DNA of 7,659 nucleotides from Patescibacteria group bacterium UBA5194 (GTDB lineage: Bacteria; Patescibacteriota; Gracilibacteria; BD1-5; UBA6164): positions 1 to 7,659 of the forward strand of contig DHWA01000043.1 in assembly GCA_002412935.1 (NCBI GenBank). The letters are read 5' to 3'. The translations under genes and the position numbers were made by a program. The notes below the pieces were generated by a model that saw nothing but the letters and a program-made list of their open reading frames with translations, was not told where the DNA came from and made no database searches. Below, piece by piece: positions 1 through 7,594 of the stretch. The first letter of the stretch is position 1; every line of letters starts with the position of its first letter.

Positions 1-937
1 TCTTGACAAAACAGATGGAAAAAATATAGATATAAGAGTTTCGACTTTACCAACATCATATGGAGAAAAAATAGTAATGAGAATACTTAAACCAGATGCA
101 AGTTTAACAAGTATAGATAAATTATGATTTATAGATGTAAATTTAGAAAGAGTTAGAACGGCATTGAAATCAAGTTATTGAATAATCTTAGTAGCATGAC
201 CAACTGGGTCATGAAAATCAACTACACTTTTTGGAGTTTTAAAAAACTTTAATCCATTAGAGTTTAATATATCAACACTTGAAGATCCGATAGAATACAA
301 TATAGAATATGTTAATCAATCACAAGTTAAGCCTGATATTTGATTTACATTTTCTACATGACTTAGATCATTAGTTAGACAAGATCCTGATATAATAATG
401 GTATGAGAAATAAGAGATAAGGAAACTGCAGTTTTAGCTGTAGAAGCAGCATTAACTTGACATTTGGTTTTATCAACAATACATACAAATAGTGCAACAG
501 CCACAGTACAAAGACTTATTAATATGGGGGTTGAAACATTTTTGCTTTCTTCTTCTATGAGAATGGTTATAAGTCAGAGACTTGTAAGAAAAATTTGCCA
601 AAATTGTAAAAAAGAAAAAGTATTATCTGACACATTATTAAAAAGAGTTAGAGAATTTCTATATCCTATAATGGATAAAAAAGAAGTAGATGGGTTAGTG
701 TTTTATGAGTGAGTTTGATGTGATAAATGTAATTGATCATGACATAAATGAAGACTTTGAATCCATGAAGTATTGATAGTAGAACAATATTTAGAAGAAA
801 TGATTCTAAATAAAGCAAGTGCTAATGAAATGACTGAATTAGCAGTAAAACATTGAATGATAACAATATTGCAAGATTCTTTAATAAAGGCAGCTATGTG
901 ATTAGTTACAGTAGAGGAATCACTACAACTTATATAA
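1..937 (+). CDS. pilB: Type IV pilus extension ATPase PilB (GspE family), 5'-truncated by window edge
   Basis: This is the C-terminal part (about 311 codons, first complete codon at base 2) of a PilB/GspE-family ATPase, the cytoplasmic hexameric motor that drives pilus assembly through PilC. Visible in order (fragment numbering): an RVSTLPTSYGEKIVMRIL segment near residue 12; Walker A GPTGSGKST at residues 66-74; an EDPIE acidic box at 94-98; the Walker B region IIMVGEIRD around 132-140; a STIHTN histidine box with His161; and two CxxC pairs (C199/C202, C240/C243) forming the tetracysteine zinc site typical of PilB/GspE and absent from the retraction ATPase PilT. Sixteen in-frame TGA codons must be read as Gly, including two of the three Walker A glycines and the Gly before the Walker B Glu; six fall within 38 bases around the second CxxC pair and the following GHKGRLGIHEV segment. 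It ends in TAA at 935. The N-terminal domain lies outside the window. The family call is secure; PilB rather than another GspE homologue rests on the neighbouring pilC and pilin. Confidence 0.96.
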
Positions 938-957
938 TTTATTAATATATTTAGAAA

Positions 958-3900
958 ATGAAACAAGAAAAAAAATCTTTCTTTAAAAATTTTTTGTTTT
1001 GAATATACAATAAACAAGAAAAAAATATTGATACAAGTAATAATTATGATTTCAGTTCTCAAGTTGAGATATTGAAGTCTTTTATGTCTAGAAAAGATTG
1101 GCAGAATTCATTTAAAATGATTGATAAATTGATAAATAAAGAGAAAGGAAATACATTTCAATTATTAAATAAAGCAAGTGAAAAGGAAAAAATAGAAATA
1201 AAAAAGTCAAATCTAGAAAAATTAAATTTACTATTTGATTATGAAAGAGATATAAAAAATAATATAAAACAAGAACAAAATGAAAAGGCGCTTAAAGTTA
1301 TAGATAATAAAATCATTTATGTAAAAAATAGAATTGATTTTCATTCTGATAATGAAAACTATAAAAAGGCTTTAGAAGTTCTTAATAGTTTTTATGATAA
1401 GAATAAAGATGATGAAAAATCTATAGCTTTTTATAATAAGGAAAAAGCTATTTTAGATGTTTTATTAGTTTGAAAAAAAAGTTTTTTTGGTAGTTTATTT
1501 TGAAAAAAAAGTGAGTTGAAAGAGACTGATCTTTTAAAATTAAGACCGATCTCAAATGGAGATAAACTAGACAAACTAAAGCAAGAAAAAGAAAGCAATG
1601 ATAATATCAAAGAAAATACAGAAAAATCAAAAATATTAAAAGTAGAACCTTTAAAAAAAGAGATTAAAAAATCATTAAATCAAAATGAGTGAAAAGAGAC
1701 CGATCTTTTAAAATTAAGACCAATCTTAGATGGAGAAAAAATAGATAAAATAAAGCAAGAAATAGAAAATAACGATAATAAACAAGAAAAAAGTCCAACT
1801 GAAGAAAATATTAGAAAAGAAGATATTAATGAGATTTCTAAAGAAAATGAAATCTCTAAAGAAAAGGAAGATGAAAATAAAAATATTCCTGAAATAAAAG
1901 AAATAAAATTATGAATAAAAATGGAAGGGATAAATGATTTTTCTACAAAAGATATTAAATTAGAAAATAAACAAGATAATTCTACAATTGAATGAATAGA
2001 TGATAATATTAAAGATGAAGTAAGTGGATTTTTAGGAAATTTATTCAGTAAAACTGGAAATAAAGATGTGAAAAATGTAGAAAAAGTTATTAATTTGATG
2101 GAGTCTTTCTCAAAGATAAAAGATTTAGATAAGGTTATATCTAAAGTAGAAGAAATAAATAAAAATGAAGAGAATTTAGGTAAAGATATATTGAATAAAG
2201 ATATAATTAATAAAGATATTCCTAAAATTCAAGATCATATAATAATAGAAGAAAAAGAAGTAATTAAAGAAGAAAAAAATGAAATTGTAAAAGATGAAAA
2301 TAAAAATGTAAAAGAGGAAGGGGATAATTCTATTTCTAGTTTATTTTGAATAATGAATTTCAAAGAAGAGAAAAAGATAGATGTAGAAAAAATAGTAGAT
2401 TTTGATTGAGCTATTAAAGGTATTAAATATTTTATAAATACAAAAGATTGGGAAAAAGCTAAAAATTGAATAGAAGAAGTAAAAAAGAAAGAAGAAAAAG
2501 CTTTTAATTTGTTATACGATAAGATAGATTTAGAACAAGAAAAAAAGAAACAAAAAGATTTATACAATAAAAAAATAACACAGATAGATAAATTAATAGA
2601 TGAATTAGAAAAAGTAGAAGAAGAATATAATAAAAAACAAGAATCAGAGAAATTTAAGATTAAGTTTAGTCAGATTAAAGAAAAGTTAGATGAGTTAATG
2701 TGATTAAGAAAATTTTTTGAAGCTATGGATTTATTAAACAATTTTTTTGAAGAAAATAAAGATAGTATTGTAGTTATTGAATTTTTTAATAAATGGAAAA
2801 ATATAATACAAAAAAATATAAAAAAACAAGAAGATAAAAAACAAAAAGAATTTTCTAAAAATATTAGAAAAGAAGCAGAAATTTTGATTTGAGAAAACAT
2901 TAATTTTTGAAATGATAATGTAGTTAATAATACTAATAATAGTAATAATATAAGTAGAAATAAAGTAGATTTTCTTAGAGGAATATTTAATAAAGTTAAT
3001 TTATATAAAAAAATAAAAAATAAATTAAAAGAAAAGAGACTTATAGATGAGATTACTATGCTTATAGATAGTAAAAATGAAGTTGATGAATTATCTAAAA
3101 AGAGTAGATTAGAAAATATGCATAGTGGACTTATTAAAGAGATAGATAATGATAGACTTTTATGATATGATCTTTATGCTAAGATTTTATGAAAAGATAA
3201 AATATCTGGGGATACCTTTTGATTTATTGAAGATGGTTCAACATACAAATTTTTTCTTTGAGATGCAACTTGACATGGTATACAAGCATGATTGATTGTC
3301 ACTTTACTTACAAGATTATTTCATAAATTTGCAAAAGAAAATTTTCTAGAAAAAGTTGTATTTGAAGTAAATAATTGATTAAAACAAGATTTAAAAAGTT
3401 GAAATTTTATTACAGGTATATTTTTTGAAATAGATAAGATGAATCTAGATAATATGAAATATGTATGAATGTGACATGAACCTATATTGATATATAGAAA
3501 AAATACAATGAAAGTTGAAAAATTGATAGCTTGATGATTAGCATCAGGAATAAGATTAATAAGTAGTATTGATCAAGTAAAAAACCGTAATATAAAGTTA
3601 TATAATGAAGATATAGTTTTTGTTTATAGTGATTGAATAGTCGAATCAAGAAATATTGATAATAAGTTACTTTGAATTGAGTGATTATCAGCAATTATAG
3701 AAAAAGTATGTTTTAATGCAAAATCATGAAAACCTATTAATTTATATAACTCTATAATAGAAGAAGTAAAGTCATACAGATGATGAAGTTCTAATTTTTT
3801 TGATGATGCAACTATTTTTATAATGAAAAGAAATACAGATAAGGATTTATTAGATAGAAATTCTCCATATTTAAAGGATTTATCTATAAGAGAATGATTA

Positions 3901-4272
3901 CCACTAAAACATGTTCAAGAATTTGAATGAAATACTAAAGAAGAAATAGAGGTTAAACTTCAGAAAATTAGAAAAGAAAAAAAGTTGAAACTTGTTATAG
4001 ATAATTTAGAAAAACTTTATATAACTTGAGAAATACTTAAGTTAAAACAAGAATCTATAAGATATATAAAAGAATGATATATACATAAAAAAATAAATCG
4101 GTTTTTAAAAAAAGCTATAACAAATGAGAGAAAATATAAAATAGATTTAAAATCCCAAAAAATGAAAAGTAAATATGTAGTATTAAAAGAATTGTTGAAA
4201 AAATGAGACTATAACACTGTTATGAAAGAGGCTAATGAAATAATAGCTTCAGATTGAAATATAACTATATAA
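958..4272 (+). CDS. Large protein with repeated helical modules and a C-terminal SpoIIE/RsbU-type PPM phosphatase domain
   Basis: With TGA read as Gly this is one continuous frame of 1104 residues. ATG 958 is the first possible start, since an in-frame TAG lies at 952. Residues about 740-960 match the SpoIIE/RsbU PPM serine-phosphatase fold: SGD with Asp752, GDATGHG with Asp769, an MGHEP turn followed by an AGGLASGI segment, YSDGI with Asp892, and DDAT with Asp949/Asp950. All the usual metal-binding aspartates are therefore present, so it is probably active. Known relatives dephosphorylate STAS-domain anti-anti-sigma factors; the substrate here is unknown. Residues about 38-171 and 480-640 look like diverged copies of one helical, TPR-like module (KDWQNSFKMIDKL against KDWEKAKNGIEEV; NYKKALEVLNSFYDKNK against KFFEAMDLLNNFFEENK). 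Residues about 172-480 are Lys/Glu/Asn-rich, probably disordered, with a 31-residue tandem-like repeat. After the phosphatase comes about 145 residues of further charged helix. No signal peptide or membrane segment is seen, so it should be cytoplasmic. It lies 20 bases after pilB and 27 before pilC, suggesting a link to pilus control. Confidence 0.88.
1513..1605 (+). repeat. 31-codon direct repeat, copy 1 (within the phosphatase gene)
   Basis: This 93-base unit encodes a peptide beginning ELKETDLLKLRPISNG and ending near KQEKESNDN. It recurs 174 bases downstream at 1687-1779 in the same frame, with 23 of 31 residues identical by hand alignment. It lies in the charged linker after the first helical module. 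Several differences are synonymous (act/acc, ccg/cca, gac/gat), so the two copies have diverged under some protein-level constraint. Confidence 0.85.
1687..1779 (+). repeat. 31-codon direct repeat, copy 2 (within the phosphatase gene)
   Basis: This is the second copy of the 93-base unit at 1513-1605; it starts EGKETDLLKLRPILDG. The conserved core ETDLLKLRPI is identical in both copies. The second codon is TTG (Leu) in copy 1 and TGA (Gly) here. The 27 codons between the copies are rich in Lys, Glu and Asn and show no clear repetition. Confidence 0.85.
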
Positions 4273-4299
4273 GTATAATTAATTAATAATACTAGTCCT

Positions 4300-5517
4300 A
4301 TGTTTTGAAATACATATTATGATAAATACTGAAACTTTGATAATTCTAAATTTTTAGACTTGTTAAACAAAGCTAAAAATTTAGAATTAAAAAATAGAAA
4401 AAAGAGACTATGATTTCACTCTAATAAACAGATAGTCTTGTTTGGTAGTGTTTCAAAAAAAGAAATATGGGCTTTTATAAACAAAATGTCAATATTTATA
4501 AATTCGTGAATTGATATAAAATCAGCATTATCAATAGTTATAAGACAAATAAAAAACCCAAAATTCAAAGATATAATTATAGAAATGAGATTAAATATAG
4601 ATCATTGAATAACAATAGCTGAAACAATGCAACAATATCCAAAAATATTTGATTCTTTAGTAACAGCTCTTATTTGAGTATGAGAAAAAACATGACAATT
4701 AGGAAGAATTCTTACAGAGCTTGATAGAAGCTTACTAGAAAATATAGAATTAAAATGAAAAGTTAAATGAGCTATGATTTATCCAATTATATTAATTTCT
4801 TTAACAATTTGAGTAGTTATTTTTATGATGTTATTCATAGTACCAAAAATTACAGAAACATTTACAAAAGCAAATGTAAAATTACCAGCATTAACACAAT
4901 TTATAGTAAATACTTCAAATTTCTTTAAAAAGGATTATTTAATTATCATATTAATATTTGTATTAATAAATATTTCTATTAAATTAATTAAAAAAACTAA
5001 TATTGGTAAAATGATGTTTGCGAAATTGGCTATTTCGATTCCTGTACTTTGAACTATTTTGAAACAATCAAATATTATATATTTTATAAAGTCTTTTACA
5101 ATTCTTTTAGATTCTTGAGTTTTATTGCTTGATGCTTTGAAAGTAGCAAGTGATGTAGTTCCAAATCTTATTTATAAGAGGGAGATAATGAGAATAAAAA
5201 ATGAGGTTGAATTAGGATTACCAATATCAAAATCTCTATGATTAAATTTAGATTATGAAGAAAGTCTATATTTAAATAAATTATTTAATGAAGAATTTGC
5301 ATACGTAATAAGTACATGAGAAGAAACATGAACTTTATCAGATTCTTTGAAAAAAATATGAGGTAATTATGATATAGAGTTAAAAAGAAAGATATCAAAT
5401 TTATCAGCTTCATTAGAACCTATAATTATCGTTATAGTATGATTCTTGGTCTGAACCATAGTAATATGAATAATGCTACCTTTCTTTGAAATGGGGAAAG
5501 TTGCAAAAAAGATTTAG
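4300..5517 (+). CDS. pilC: Type IV pilus inner-membrane platform protein PilC (GspF family)
   Basis: PilC is the polytopic platform that couples the PilB motor to pilin insertion. The frame gives 405 residues, the usual length. ATG 4300 is the first start after an in-frame TAA at 4276. Two T2SSF domains are visible: the first around residues 60-165 (FINKMSIFINSGIDIKSAL, then GVGEKTGQLGRILTEL), the second around 260-370 (FIKSFTILLDSGVLLLDAL, then STGEETGTLSDSLKKIGG). The repeated G-E-x-T-G-x-L signature is diagnostic, and most of its glycines are TGA. Hydrophobic segments lie at about 163-188, 214-232 and 375-395, matching the three-helix PilC topology; the last ends near LPFFEMGK. About 20 TGA codons encode Gly. 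The first 60 residues are charged and not recognisable. The gene follows the phosphatase gene by 27 bases and ends in TAG just before a strong terminator, so it is probably the last gene of the pilB-phosphatase-pilC unit. Confidence 0.96.
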
Positions 5518-5541
5518 AAAAAATAAAGAAAAATAATAAGC

Positions 5542-5573
5542 AAAAAAACTATGTATACCTACATAGTTTTTTT
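5542..5573 (+). terminator. Rho-independent terminator after pilC
   Basis: A perfect 14-bp inverted repeat (arms 5542-5555 and 5560-5573) closes on a 4-base loop TACC. The 5' arm starts with seven A and the 3' arm ends with seven T, so it could end transcription in either direction. It starts 24 bases after the pilC stop and separates the pilus operon from the ATP synthase genes. Confidence 0.9.
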
Positions 5574-5582
5574 GTACAAAAT

Positions 5583-5611
5583 TTGCTCATATTTTCATAA
5601 TGTGATAAAAT
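5583..5611 (+). promoter_or_regulatory. Candidate sigma-70-type promoter for atpBEF
   Basis: A TTGCTC -35-like box (5583-5588) and a TAAAAT -10-like box (5606-5611) are separated by exactly 17 bases. They lie just after the pilC terminator and 32 bases before the atpB start, where a new promoter is expected. In DNA this AT-rich -10-like matches are common, so the support comes mostly from spacing and position. Confidence 0.5.
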
Positions 5612-5643
5612 AATATTGTTATATTACGATAATTATATTAAAA

Positions 5644-6477
5644 ATGTTAAAAGAAATATTTTTTCCATATGTATACAATCAAAATCTACTTTTGTGAGTT
5701 TTTTTGGAAATAACAATTATTTTAACTATTGCTATAATTTTGAAGTACTTTAATAAAAAAAAGTTTTCTGTTTTATTTGAATTATTATATGAAAAAGTTT
5801 ATCTGTTTTATGAAAGTATTCTTTGAGAATGAGAAAAAAAATGGATTAAAACTTATATAGTGTTTTTATTTTTTATGATACTTATATCAAATATGTTAGG
5901 TGTCGCATTAGAATTTGTAGCACCAGTATTTTGAGTAGATGAAAAATGAGAATTTATAATGGAACATTATATAAAAAATCCAACAGTAAGTCTCAGTTTT
6001 ACATTAGCATTATCTATATCAAGTATCTTTATGTTACTTGTTGTCCAATTTTCTAAATGATGATATAAACATTTTTTTCTAGAGTATTTACCAGTTTTTT
6101 GAAAAGGGTATATATTTATAGAAAGAGGGAATTTAAATAAATATATTTATTATGTTTTAAATAGTTTAGTTAAATTATTTGATATAGTCTTGTCTTTATT
6201 TATATCTATATTAGAAATACTAGGTTTATTTGCAAAGGTTGTTTCTCTTGCTTTTAGGTTGTTTGGTAATATGATTTCTTGAAATATCCTTGTTACAATA
6301 ATAATTATAAGTTTATCTGTAACAACAAAAGAATTGACATCTTTTTTATGGTGAGGCTTTAGTTTTCCTATAATTTTTCCTATTTTTATATATTTACAAG
6401 AGATTTTAATTGCTTTAGTTCAAGCTTTTGTTTTTCCTTTACTTGTTTCTATTTTTATAAAAACTACAACAGCCTAA
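5644..6477 (+). CDS. atpB: F-type ATP synthase subunit a (Fo)
   Basis: Subunit a is the membrane stator that forms the ion half-channels against the c-ring. The frame gives 277 residues with TGA read as Gly (10 TGA codons). ATG 5644 is the only plausible start, because in-frame TAA at 5611 lies upstream with no other ATG between. The diagnostic segment VSLAFRLFGNMISGN carries the essential arginine at residue 205 (E. coli Arg210 equivalent), and LVQAFVFPLLVSIF near residue 260 matches the last helix, with the conserved Gln. Hydrophobic segments are seen at about 15-36, 70-92, 114-138, 176-230 (a long helical pair) and 239-272, in line with the family. It is the first gene of an atpB-atpE-atpF unit, which is the usual order for the Fo genes. 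No Shine-Dalgarno sequence precedes it. The identification is firm; ion specificity cannot be read from this subunit. Confidence 0.96.
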
Positions 6478-6488
6478 GTGATAGATAT

Positions 6489-6528
6489 TAGTTAATAGAT
6501 AATAATTCTTATTGTTTATTATTTACTA
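6489..6528 (+). repeat. Imperfect A/T inverted repeat in the atpB-atpE gap
   Basis: The arms 6489-6502 and 6516-6528 can pair with one mismatch and one bulged G around a 13-base loop. Nearly all pairs are A-T, so the structure would be weak. It sits in the 72-base gap before atpE, the longest gap between the atp genes, and could influence the higher translation that the c subunit needs. It may equally be a chance product of low-complexity sequence. Confidence 0.3.
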
Positions 6529-6549
6529 TTTATTATTTAACAATCTTAT

Positions 6550-6993
6550 ATGGAATTAAATTTACAAGCTATTTGAGTTGTATTTAGTATATGACTAACT
6601 TGAATATGAGCATCTTTGTGACAATTATTGCTTACAAGAATGGCTATGGATACTCTTGGGAAAAATCCTAAAATAGGTAAAGAAATACTTATCCAAACAA
6701 CAGTATGAATAACTTTGATAGAATCTATAGTTATCTTTTGATTACTTGTTGCATTTAAGATATTAAATACTGAAATTGATTATGTTACAGCTATAGCAGC
6801 TTGATTATCTATATGACTTACTTGATTTATAGTATGACTTGGAGAATGAAAACTTATGGCAACATCTATAGAATCACTTAATCGTAATCCAGAAAACAAA
6901 AATCAAGTTTTGATGTTTATGATTTTATTTGCTGCACTTTTAGAGTCAGTTGTTATATTTGGTTTACTTGTATCTCTTAGTTTACTTAAATAG
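6550..6993 (+). CDS. atpE: F-type ATP synthase subunit c, fused double-hairpin form
   Basis: Subunit c forms the rotating ion-carrying ring of Fo. The protein is 147 residues, about twice the usual 75-90, and consists of two c-type hairpins fused head to tail with a period of 74 residues. Each hairpin has a glycine-rich first helix (GIGASLGQ; GFIVGLGEG), a polar loop (KNP at 38-40; RNP at 112-114) and a second helix with the ion-binding carboxylate (LIESIVIFGLLV with Glu58; LLESVVIFGLLV with Glu132). The position equivalent to Gln32 of Ilyobacter tartaricus subunit c is Gln25 in hairpin 1 and Glu99 in hairpin 2, and a Ser follows each carboxylate. Gln25 plus the Glu-Ser pair resembles part of the known Na+ site, but the Thr and Tyr ligands are replaced, so ion choice is open. 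Twelve of 16 glycines are TGA. The start is fixed by an in-frame TAA at 6538. It lies between atpB and atpF as expected. Confidence 0.95.
6577..6993 (+). repeat. Internal 222-base tandem duplication in atpE
   Basis: Protein-level alignment shows two copies offset by 74 codons: SIGLTGIGASLGQ against SIGLTGFIVGLGE, KNP against RNP, and LIESIVIFGLLVAFKIL against LLESVVIFGLLVSLSLL. Key residues fall in exact register (25/99, 38/112, 58/132). At the DNA level the copies have diverged substantially, indicating an old duplication and fusion rather than a recent event. Confidence 0.88.
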
Positions 6994-7012
6994 TTTTTTT
7001 AATTAAATTCTT

Positions 7013-7474
7013 ATGTTTGAAATAGATCCATGATTTGTTGTAGCTCAGATATTAAACTTTTTAATTATGTTTTTTATATTTAAGAAGTTTGTATCAGATG
7101 GTATGAATGACTTAGTTCAAGAGAGAAAAGAGCTTTTAAAAAAATTAAATAAAGCTGATTTTTATTATGATGAAAAAATGAAAAATACAGAAAAACAAAG
7201 ACAAGAAATATTGGATAAAGCTCGTATAGAATCTAAACAATATATAAATCAAAGTCAGGAAATAGCTTCAATAAAAGCTCAAGAATTAATTAAAAAAGCA
7301 AACAGTGAAGTTATGTATATCCTTGATTCATGAAAAAAAGAAGTGGAAAAAGATAGAGTTGATATGCTTGAAGAGATCGAAGAAAGTGCATTAAATTTAT
7401 CAATAAAATTAAATGAAAAATTATTTAATAATTCATGTCAGAATAATTCATTTGTGAATAAACAGATAGATTAG
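7013..7474 (+). CDS. atpF: F-type ATP synthase subunit b (Fo peripheral stalk)
   Basis: Subunit b anchors the stator stalk that joins Fo to F1. The frame gives 153 residues, near the family's usual 155-170. One N-terminal hydrophobic helix (about residues 8-25, VVAQILNFLIMFFIFKKF) is followed by a long charged coiled coil to about residue 125, with the characteristic basic turn KKF and an NDLVQERKELL segment. ATG 7013 is the first start after an in-frame TAA at 7004 and places the helix at the very N-terminus as expected. Only two TGA (Gly) codons occur, one in the DPGF motif before the helix and one in the coiled coil. The last 15 residues are Asn/Gln-rich. It follows atpE by 19 bases. Unlike in most operons it is not followed by atpH; a hairpin terminator and a pilin gene come next. 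Confidence 0.93.
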
Positions 7475-7541
7475 ATAAAAACCTATTAAATAATTAATAA
7501 ATAAGTCAATCCAAAAATATAAAAAAACTTGATAAAAATAC

Positions 7542-7580
7542 AAAATAAAGAATACTTTTACTTAAAGTATTCTTTATTTT
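7542..7580 (+). terminator. Hairpin terminator after atpF
   Basis: A perfect 17-bp inverted repeat (arms 7542-7558 and 7564-7580) encloses a 5-base loop TACTT. The 5' arm begins with A-rich and the 3' arm ends with T-rich sequence (TTTATTTT), as in an intrinsic terminator that could work both ways. It lies 67 bases after the atpF stop and only 14 bases before the pilin-like start codon, so it may also act in the leader of that gene. Confidence 0.82.
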
Positions 7581-7594
7581 TAAAATCTTTATTT

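Noticed and set aside
1..937. Retraction ATPase PilT instead of PilB
   Set aside because: The two CxxC pairs of the PilB/GspE zinc site are present, and PilT lacks them.
464..2703. Several short standard-code open frames on the + strand (464-712, 1072-1473, 2068-2349, 2509-2703) as separate genes
   Set aside because: They are TGA-delimited pieces of pilB and the phosphatase gene in one unchanged frame; reading TGA as Gly joins them into full-length conserved proteins.
316..3694. Minus-strand open frames (316-504, 703-1062, 2235-2567, 2670-2900, 3482-3694)
   Set aside because: They lie opposite well-supported genes and have low-complexity Phe/Ser/Leu/Ile-rich products that mirror the A/T-rich coding strand; no recognisable domains are seen.
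6550..6993. V/A-type proteolipid (NtpK) instead of F-type c
   Set aside because: The double hairpin resembles V-type, but the polar loops (KNP, RNP) and the location between atpB and atpF are F-type.
6994..7004. T-run after the atpE stop as a terminator
   Set aside because: Seven T follow the stop, but there is no stem before them, and atpF starts 19 bases after the stop in the same unit.
1..7474. Pseudogene decay, or a mycoplasma-type code with TGA as Trp
   Set aside because: The frames are continuous with no shifts, conserved motifs are intact, and TGA falls on invariant glycines (Walker A, GHG, GExTG), while TGG occurs separately.
7475..7541. A small gene or RNA between atpF and the hairpin
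   Set aside because: The stretch is A/T-rich with stops in all + frames and no structure or motif that I can recognise.
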